NCBI GenBank assembly: GCA_964460435.1
Contig: CAYWRH010000006.1
Location: 1 to 64,000 of the forward strand
Origin: JAAZBV01 sp964460435
GTDB taxonomy: Bacteria; Desulfobacterota; DSM-4660; Desulfatiglandales; HGW-15
Direction: 5' to 3'
Length of the DNA stretch: 64,000 bases
Shown: in pieces, positions 58,301-64,000 of the stretch
Position numbering within the stretch: the first letter of the stretch is position 1
Layout of the letters: each line of letters starts with the position of its first letter
Made by a program: the position numbers and the translations under genes
The notes under the pieces: model-generated
Database searches by the model: none
What the model saw: the letters and a program-made list of their open reading frames with translations, nothing else
Told to the model about the DNA's origin: nothing

Positions 58301-59894
58301 GGAGCTGAAGGCTGCAAAAATCGCAGCAGAAGAGGCAAGCAAGGCAAAAAGCGAGTTTCTTGCAAATATGAGTCATGAGATACGAACGCCAATGAATGGC
58401 ATTATAGGCATGACAGAGCTTGCCCTCGGAACAGACCTTAACAGGCAGCAGACAGAATATCTGAATATAGTTAAGCAGTCCGCAGTATCCCTGCTTGACC
58501 TGTTAAATGATATCCTTGATTTCTCCAAGATAGAGGCCGGAAAACTTGAGCTTGAAAACATAAACTTCGATCTCAGGAACATACTTGAGACCGTTACATC
58601 CACAATGGCATTACAGGCATCTTCAAAGAAGATCGAACTGATCTGCAACCTTAATAACAGCCTGCCCACAGCCCTTAAGGGCGACCCCAACAGGCTCAGG
58701 CAGATTATAGTAAACCTTGTGGGTAACGCCATCAAATTCACGGAAAAGGGAGAGGTTGTTATTGGCGCTGAGGCGGATGAAACCTTGTGCAGCAGTGATC
58801 ATATCCGCATACATTTTTCTGTAAAGGATACAGGTATTGGCATACCCCAGGAAAAACTTGATAAGATATTTGAAAGCTTTTCACAGGTCGACACCTCCAC
58901 TACAAGAAAATATGGCGGGACCGGTCTGGGGCTTGCGATATCGAAAAAACTTACTGAGTTGATGAAGGGCAATATCTGGGTAGAAAGCGCCCCGGGGAAA
59001 GGAAGCACATTCCATTTTATTGCGGAATTTGAGAAGGGCACGCCTGTTGAGTATGGCATCCCGTCAGATCTCGCCGATGAAACTGGTGTCAGGCATATAC
59101 TGATTGTTGATGACAACAGCACTAACTGTCTGATTCTTAAAAACACACTGGAACCATTTGGATTCTCATGCACAGTATCTAACAGCGGTAAGGAAGGACT
59201 TGAAAAACTTGATCAGTCTATCCGGGAAGATTTTCCCTGTTCACTGATACTGCTTGATTTCCATATGCCGGAAATGGACGGGTTTGAATTTGCAGAAAGG
59301 GTTCGGTCTGACAGCAGGTTTGACAGCATAAAGATAATCATGATGAGTTCCATAACGGAAAACAGCAGCCTTAATAAGCGGAACCACAGTGTAATTAACA
59401 GTTATCTTAAAAAACCTGTACTACAGAGAGACCTTTTACAGACAATACTCCATACATTTAAAGCAATGCCTGAAAAAGACAAGTCTGCCAAGACGGAATA
59501 TGAAGCAATTCAGGGGTGTAAACTTAAGATACTTCTTGCAGAAGACAACATAGTAAATCAGAAGGTGGCCACCAGCCTTCTAATCAAGAAATGGGGGCAT
59601 GAGGTTACCATTGCCAATAACGGGATAGAAGCGGTTAGTGCGCTTGAGCAAAATGATTATGATATTGTGCTTATGGATATCCAGATGCCTGATATGGACG
59701 GCATGGAGGCAACAAGACTGATTCGTGAATCAAATGCACGCGAGAAAAATAAGACAATACCTATAATAGCCATGACTGCGCATGCGATGAAGGGCGATAA
59801 AGAGAAGTTCCTTGATGCAGGCATGAATGACTATATCTCCAAACCCATTAACGTGGACGAATTCATGTCCATAATAAAAAAATACTCATTATGA
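55383..59894 (+). CDS. Hybrid two-component sensor with regulator propeller and two receivers
   Basis: The 1,503-residue protein has an N-terminal signal or anchor and then about fourteen two-component-regulator propeller repeats (pattern IYEDxxGNLWI-T-GG-R-), residues 35-700. A Y_Y_Y domain follows at about 720-795. One membrane helix lies at about 802-824 (ISASLLLLFTVLGLYYL). Next are a PAS domain at about 860-975, HisKA with His998 (NMSHEIRTPMNG), HATPase (NLVGNAIKFTEKG; GTGLGLAISKKL), and receivers with Asp1292 (LLDFHMPEMDG) and Asp1432 (LMDIQMPDMDG). It resembles the hybrid sensors of polysaccharide utilisation loci, but ends with a receiver instead of an AraC DNA-binding domain. It must signal to a separate partner. 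Confidence 0.93.
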   Translation: MLYLVRKYIFIIVILTFAFIPASDLYSTPSEKLKFTHIETDEGLPLTTVTSILQDNKGFMWFGTYDGLHRYDGYDFTVYRHDPKDPSSLISNQIKSIYEDDKGNLWITTFSGVSRYDRDADRFINYNTGNGFNLEKLDTWNIFKDKKGYFWLSTNDNGLIRYEESLNRATTYSADPDRKGALKSNIIRQVYEDSRGNLWVATENGGLYIYDYKRDTFIHYGHDKNNPGSIIGNSIYSIIEDSKGYLWFACYGSGLSYIHVDQIEKGIFKSFTHEPESINTLSNNNILALCEGNNGGIWIGTENGGLDFLHSDRSRFDNYRNNQNNPFSINSNSIYSIFRDRTGDIWIGTFSGGINTLHYSKQGFIHYKNMPNGLSNNSVWEFSEDKDGLIWIATDGGGLNRFNPDTEEFECFYSGNSNLKSDAVLTVYVDSQNNVWTGTWNGGVNLFDRATNSFKSYTTENSGLPNNNVFDITEDRLGNLWFASQGGISRFNKNDRSFKNYNIQNSKLIDNFVEVIQLSKDGSLLLGTTKGFVIFNPVTGVFKGYEKDEKNNIGLSHNYITDIYEDDEEIIWIATRYGLNKFNKKGETFEVFTRESGLPNDLVYGILKDTEGFLWISTNGGLSRMNPETREFKNYTKVDGIQSNIFIKKSRFRSKKGRLYFGGVNGFNEFDQLNIIDNKYIPPIVITDFQIFNEKMRPGAKDSPLSKHISQTESIVLSYKNSVISFGFSALNYVSPDNNQYAYMMEGFDKGWNNIGTRRSATYTNLNPGEYVFRVKGSNNNNLWNEEGARLKIVITPPIWKTLWFRISASLLLLFTVLGLYYLRTRTIREHNRFLEAAIQKRTRELADERNLLRTLIDIIPDQIYIKDRFSRFILNNKAHLHALGAKRQEDVLGKTDLNIFPIKHSKVYYEDEQRIMKTGMPQKDKEELLVNQSDGMEYWVTSTKVRFEDSDGEVKGIVGISHDITGRKKFEEELKAAKIAAEEASKAKSEFLANMSHEIRTPMNGIIGMTELALGTDLNRQQTEYLNIVKQSAVSLLDLLNDILDFSKIEAGKLELENINFDLRNILETVTSTMALQASSKKIELICNLNNSLPTALKGDPNRLRQIIVNLVGNAIKFTEKGEVVIGAEADETLCSSDHIRIHFSVKDTGIGIPQEKLDKIFESFSQVDTSTTRKYGGTGLGLAISKKLTELMKGNIWVESAPGKGSTFHFIAEFEKGTPVEYGIPSDLADETGVRHILIVDDNSTNCLILKNTLEPFGFSCTVSNSGKEGLEKLDQSIREDFPCSLILLDFHMPEMDGFEFAERVRSDSRFDSIKIIMMSSITENSSLNKRNHSVINSYLKKPVLQRDLLQTILHTFKAMPEKDKSAKTEYEAIQGCKLKILLAEDNIVNQKVATSLLIKKWGHEVTIANNGIEAVSALEQNDYDIVLMDIQMPDMDGMEATRLIRESNAREKNKTIPIIAMTAHAMKGDKEKFLDAGMNDYISKPINVDEFMSIIKKYSL

Positions 59895-60024
59895 GTGAAA
59901 GTAATTGAGATGAAAGAAAGACGGTTCTATATCTAAATTTCATAAGCCTTTTTCTACTGTCTTCAAACCATGAGCTTTAGCGAAGGCATGATCTGTAATC
60001 CATTTGTAAGCATCTGCCATTCAC

Positions 60025-60384
60025 ATGAAGTTTTCGGTGCGGATGTGTCAGGGAATCCACCTTTCAGGTATTTTTAATGACCAGGAATTTGATGCAGAAA
60101 GCAATCTTTACAATTACAACGCAAGGCTTTATGATCCATTCATTGGCAGGTTTATTTCACCGGATACGATAGTGCCAGAAACGGAGCGATTAAAAGAGTC
60201 AGACAATTACGCATACAGATACAAAATGAACTCAGAGATTCCGGTTCATCCGCTGGCTCTTTCTTTTTTAAAGAACCTGAACTTAAAAGGTTATCGTCAA
60301 ATGCAAAAACCTAACCGGACAGTGCTGAATGTCACTCATAGTTGGCTTACATTAAAGATAAAGATGAGTCATCAAAAGACTTAA
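60025..60384 (+). pseudogene. RHS-repeat-associated core remnant
   Basis: The open frame has IFNDQEFDAESNLYNYNARLYDPFIGRFISPDTIVP, read in pieces as QEFDAESNLYNYNARLYDP and IGRFISPDTI. This is the hallmark of the RHS core at the end of large RHS/YD-repeat proteins. Only about 50 residues of the core remain, and no RHS repeats lie upstream (59895-60024 shows nothing). It is therefore a broken remnant of a much larger polymorphic toxin or wall protein. Confidence 0.75.
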
Positions 60385-60432
60385 TGCCCCCTTTTCAGAG
60401 TTTCTTACTTTCTTATGGTCCCCATCGTTGTC

Positions 60433-60530
60433 CCCTGATTCGGGCAGACGCGAGGCGCCCCTACAGATTTTATGACATGCCTTACGTCCACCCGAATCAA
60501 GGGATGTTTACCCGCCATATTCTGGCGGGT
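60433..60530. repeat. REP-like palindrome cluster
   Basis: CCCTGATTCGGG (60433-60444) pairs with CCCGAATCAAGGG (60491-60503) apart from one inserted base. Between them, on the minus strand, GTAGGGGCGCCTCGCGTCTG has the GTAG head and GGGGC stem seen also at 35684. A perfect hairpin ACCCGCCA / TGGCGGGT follows at 60510-60530. The cluster lies between the RHS remnant and the convergent subtilase gene, where it may also help end transcription. Confidence 0.65.
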
Positions 60531-60585
60531 ATTGTCTCTACAGTCTAAGAAAATTAGCCCGGATTAGCTGATGATCTATCAGATA

Positions 60586-63500
60586 TTAATCTCCTAAAAG
60601 CAGGGGCAGCCACGGCATTGCCCTGGATGGATATGAATTTTCATCCTGAGGATCTGTGCCCCTTCTGTATTCCGTTATGTTTTTAAAACCATCTCCATCT
60701 GCATCTTCATTTGCGTCATGAATAAGGGGATTCAATTCATTTGTTATTTCCCAGCCATCAGACATGCCATCATCATCCGTATCAGAATCAGCAGGATCAG
60801 TCTCTCCAGTATTTAAACTACCATTATGATTTATATCCTCTTCACCATCAAGTAAGCCATCATCATCTGTATCTGAATCCAATGGATTGGTAGTTTTCGA
60901 ACCGCTATCAGCATCAGTGATAAATGTCCCTCCTGTATCAGCATGGCCGGTTGTGATGCCTGATTCTGTTCCATCCTGTATGCCGTCATTATCTGTATCA
61001 GAATCGCATGGATCTGTTTCTCCTGCATCAACAACCCCGTTATGATTTTTATCTTCATCACCATCGATAATACCGTCATCGTCAGTATCCGCATCACCGG
61101 TGTATGTACAATATTTGTCTTCGAGGATATCAGGTAATCCGTCACCATCTGAATCAGGAGAATCGATGACATCAAATGTGTTGCTTATACCTGTATGACC
61201 GCGGCCATCATCAGCGCGGAGGAAAACATCGGCCCCCGTTTCGAGAACTGTTATGTTCCCTGACCATACACCATTGGCGAAATTAGTTACAATTTCTGGG
61301 GATATATTAACAGGTGCGCTATCTTTGTCGGTAAACATTATCTCATCCCACCAAGCTTGTGAGGAAGTATAATTATATAGATATAGCACCGAAAGTTTAT
61401 CCACATTTGGACCACGGAAAGGAATATTACTTTCAATTAAACTATCATCAACATAATATTCAAAGGTTCTTGCATTCCAATTAAAGATAAAAGAAATTTT
61501 GTACCATTGATTTGCATTATATACCGGGAATAGAGTAGCATTAATAACTTGCATAGTACCATTATGTCCCAAATAGAAAAAAACTGCCTGATCAGCAGCA
61601 TCAGATCCCTTTCCTACTACAAAATATGCAACATCCGAGGTAGTGTTACTGGATCTAACATAAAAATCGACCCTGTCTGGAGTTGAATTGGGAAGTGTGT
61701 GTGATACGCCCTCATAAGGTATGCTGGAACCTATTATAGTAAAGCTGTAATTTCCGATAGCCGCAGTCTGATTTGTTACCTGACGTGTGCATGACCACCA
61801 ACCTGATGACCAGCCGTTAAAATCACCATCTTCGAAATTATCTGAAAATACATCTAAATATCCGGAACTTGCCCATCCGCTGACAGTCACTGAATCATTG
61901 AAATCACTTAGAATATTCCCAAAATTATTTCTAGCCTTCAGGGTTACTCCAAAGGAACTGTTAATGACCTGCGATGGCGATATCGGTTCCCATGTGAAAT
62001 GATCTACCAGGAAAGGTTGTATCTCTTGTAAAGCATTAAACAGATTCAGCCTGCCTCCAGTAACACATTTACCATTCAGCCCCGGTAAAGGATCAACATT
62101 TTCCATAATGAGATTCTTTAGATCCAATACACTGAGATCACTCTTGGCGGCCTTTAAAACAGCTGCCGCACCGGATACATATGGTGCAGCAAAGGAGGTC
62201 CCATCCTGAAACGAATAAATGAGAGCGACAGTGCTGGCAGCTGAAACATCGACATCATCAATGTAAAAACCATCATAATTTATAGAACCATCACTTACAA
62301 ACCGAAAACGTATATATACGGAGCTTGAACCTTCAAAATTCTTCAAATCCATATAATACCTGGTCATTTCCTCTATATCCCCGTTTATTGGCTTGGTGCA
62401 GTCAAACCAGGATATGCCATCGGAAGATGCCTGAACATATAAAAAGTCATAACCTATTTGAGAGGTTCCCTTAAATAGAAAAGAAAGTTTAACGCCTGTA
62501 CGGGATGAAAGATCAAATGGAGGGCTCGTCACCCAGAAATCACTATTATCCGAATAATTTCCTGCCGGGCTTTCAGCTAAATAATAGACTGAAGGGTTCA
62601 AAGTTGATTGTATGGTTCCCCACGTATTATTAAGACCCCCGAATGTCCAGTTGCTTATATCACCATCATCAAAATTATCCGACCAGACTGTATCCGAACT
62701 AGGCATAGGACTGTATATATTTGCCCCAGGCGCCCCGATATCTACTGAAGCACTGCCATAATTGGAAAATGATGCAAGGTTATCATTCTGATCGGTTGCA
62801 GCTACAGATATGATATTGGGCAAATCATAACTGGCGGGATAAACAGGTGTTGAATCATTATTATCGCCAATATCATCCTCACCGCCATTGCCAGCGGCAC
62901 AAACAAACAGAATAGAAGGATAGGCTTCGATTTTTTCTTTTTCTGTCTGACTAAAATTTTCTCCACCAAAACTAAGATTGATAATGTCGGCGCCATTATC
63001 GCTTGCGTATTCAATCGCCTCTAATTCGTAACTCTCCCATATTTTTCCATCAGCTCTCACAACCTTCAATGCCATTAAACTTGTTGTCCAGGCTACACCT
63101 GGAATCCCACGACTGTTATTACCCTTAGCTGCAATTATACCTGCTACGCGAGTACCATGACCATGGTTATCTAAGGGGTAATTATCATTATCCCCGAAAT
63201 CCCAGCCATGTACATCATCAACCTTTAAATTTTCATCATCATCAATACCATTTCCCTCAATTTCTCCATGGTTTGTCCATATGTTGGGAGAAATATCGTC
63301 ATAGTAATAATCGATACCGGTGTCAATAACCGCCACAACCACATCAGCGCTTCCGGTTGAGATATCCCATGCCTCAGGAGCATCAATATCAGCATCTACA
63401 GTACCGGTTTTATTGTTGATCGTCTGTCCATAGTTATTCAACCCCCAATCGTACGTATAACGGGGGTCATTAGGCGCCATGAACAAGTGCCGTAAGTAAT

Positions 63501-63822
63501 TGGGTTCTGCATATTCTACATTTGGATCTTTTCTGTATATTTCCAATGCCTGCTGGACATCCATATCTTTTGGAATTTTTATGAGTCTGGTATCGATTTT
63601 TTTATAGGTTTTGATTTTGGTAAAGCCTGATTTTTCACGAAAGGTCTCTTTTTTTGCCTCTTTATAAGAAGACTTGTATTTTACGAATATTTCATCCTTT
63701 TTATAGTTTTCTTCATGGGACTTTTTAATGGGTTTTATTTTTTTTGGCTCATTGCCATTAGACAGCAATGGGAAGAGAAGAACACACAATAAAACAGCAT
63801 AGATCCATTTTGTTTTTATCAT
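60586..63822 (-). CDS. Secreted subtilisin-like serine protease with inserted domain and calcium repeats
   Basis: The 1,078-residue protein has a signal peptide (KTKWIYAVLLCVLLFPLLSNG), a propeptide (about 40-120) and an S8 catalytic domain. Asp167 lies in VVAVIDTGIDYY, His222 in DNHGHGTRVAG and Ser543 in QDGTSFAAPYVSG. Between the His and Ser regions, residues of the block DNFDDGDISNWTFGG to YIDDVDVSAA form an inserted jelly-roll-like adhesion module. A similar module (DNFEDGDFNGW) follows the catalytic domain. The last 200 residues are thrombospondin type 3 Ca-binding repeats (DSDGDGLPD, DTDDDGIIDGDED, DSDTDNDGIQDG). The tail ends PWLPLLLGD. Start 63822 has GAGG 8 nt upstream. Confidence 0.92.
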   Translation of the reverse strand: MIKTKWIYAVLLCVLLFPLLSNGNEPKKIKPIKKSHEENYKKDEIFVKYKSSYKEAKKETFREKSGFTKIKTYKKIDTRLIKIPKDMDVQQALEIYRKDPNVEYAEPNYLRHLFMAPNDPRYTYDWGLNNYGQTINNKTGTVDADIDAPEAWDISTGSADVVVAVIDTGIDYYYDDISPNIWTNHGEIEGNGIDDDENLKVDDVHGWDFGDNDNYPLDNHGHGTRVAGIIAAKGNNSRGIPGVAWTTSLMALKVVRADGKIWESYELEAIEYASDNGADIINLSFGGENFSQTEKEKIEAYPSILFVCAAGNGGEDDIGDNNDSTPVYPASYDLPNIISVAATDQNDNLASFSNYGSASVDIGAPGANIYSPMPSSDTVWSDNFDDGDISNWTFGGLNNTWGTIQSTLNPSVYYLAESPAGNYSDNSDFWVTSPPFDLSSRTGVKLSFLFKGTSQIGYDFLYVQASSDGISWFDCTKPINGDIEEMTRYYMDLKNFEGSSSVYIRFRFVSDGSINYDGFYIDDVDVSAASTVALIYSFQDGTSFAAPYVSGAAAVLKAAKSDLSVLDLKNLIMENVDPLPGLNGKCVTGGRLNLFNALQEIQPFLVDHFTWEPISPSQVINSSFGVTLKARNNFGNILSDFNDSVTVSGWASSGYLDVFSDNFEDGDFNGWSSGWWSCTRQVTNQTAAIGNYSFTIIGSSIPYEGVSHTLPNSTPDRVDFYVRSSNTTSDVAYFVVGKGSDAADQAVFFYLGHNGTMQVINATLFPVYNANQWYKISFIFNWNARTFEYYVDDSLIESNIPFRGPNVDKLSVLYLYNYTSSQAWWDEIMFTDKDSAPVNISPEIVTNFANGVWSGNITVLETGADVFLRADDGRGHTGISNTFDVIDSPDSDGDGLPDILEDKYCTYTGDADTDDDGIIDGDEDKNHNGVVDAGETDPCDSDTDNDGIQDGTESGITTGHADTGGTFITDADSGSKTTNPLDSDTDDDGLLDGEEDINHNGSLNTGETDPADSDTDDDGMSDGWEITNELNPLIHDANEDADGDGFKNITEYRRGTDPQDENSYPSRAMPWLPLLLGD

Positions 63823-64000
63823 AAGTTTCGCCTCATTATTGCTTTTTATATACCAGAGATCAGGTTCATTGAATATTTTTTTCTTTTTCAGCACCTTACT
63901 TACAGTTTCTACTGGCAATTTTTAAGGTGATTTTTATCAGAAACAGGCCAGAGGCACTCAAGGTTTTTACTGCATCAATTTCATATTTATCCCGCGTATC
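63823..64000. other. Region upstream of the subtilase gene
   Basis: I see no gene and no clear promoter boxes in this stretch. An in-frame extension of the subtilase reading frame runs to 63918 without family-like residues. The window ends here, so a divergent gene may begin just outside. Confidence 0.3.

Overview
The window reads as a chromosomal segment of a Gram-negative, flagellated anaerobe, most likely a member of the Desulfobacterota (the old Deltaproteobacteria). The support is indirect: a TonB-dependent outer-membrane receptor and LptE imply two membranes. A FlgM gene sits beside a small protein of the DVU0524 type known from Desulfovibrio. Several enzymes carry extra Fe-S clusters or belong to flavin families typical of anaerobes, and short GTAG-headed palindromes typical of that phylum are scattered between genes. 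No rRNA or tRNA gene was found, so the assignment is an inference from gene content.

Layout. 1-9,154: the leader-proximal end of a type I-C CRISPR array, its leader, and a complete minus-strand cas operon (cas3-cas5c-cas8c-cas7c-[four-helix protein]-cas4-cas1-cas2). 9,305-11,253: an Fe-S aldo/keto reductase followed by a Tat-type flavodoxin-like protein. 11,261-28,867: murJ, rpsT, and a very long minus-strand housekeeping operon that starts from a near-consensus promoter at about 28,850. In order it encodes DUF177, L32, PlsX, FabG, ACP, FabF, RpiB, GlyA, dCMP deaminase, NrdR, RibD, RibE, RibBA, RibH, NusB, a stand-alone macro-like domain, LeuRS, LptE and HolA. 28,943-31,158: a small flgM operon with a sigma-28-like promoter and an NtrC-type response regulator. 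31,159-34,224: an EI24 membrane protein and a three-domain Old-Yellow-Enzyme-type reductase.

34,330-46,412 is a cobamide (vitamin B12) import and salvage locus. A cobalamin riboswitch with an intrinsic terminator precedes btuB, followed by a fusion of a BtuF-like binding protein with the cobinamide amidohydrolase CbiZ, then a separate btuF, btuC, btuD, a dedicated exbB-exbD-tonB set, cobQ, cobU and cobO. REP-like palindromes and a remnant of a REP-associated transposase are interspersed. The exported BtuF-CbiZ fusion is the most unusual object in the window: it suggests that cobamide trimming happens at or outside the inner membrane. Upstream lie a stand-alone homocysteine S-methyltransferase and a short ThyX-family protein in one transcription unit.

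48,091-59,894 combines a CE15-type glucuronoyl-esterase-like protein, a single-domain response regulator, a cardiolipin synthase, a ThDP enzyme, a methyltransferase, a GH8 exo-oligoxylanase-like enzyme and a 1,503-residue hybrid sensor with a two-component-regulator propeller. It looks like a small xylan or glucuronoxylan sensing and degradation region. 59,895-64,000 holds an RHS core remnant, a REP-like palindrome cluster, and a large secreted subtilase with an inserted domain and thrombospondin type 3 calcium repeats.

All assignments rest on reading the sequence and on remembered family motifs. No database search was run.
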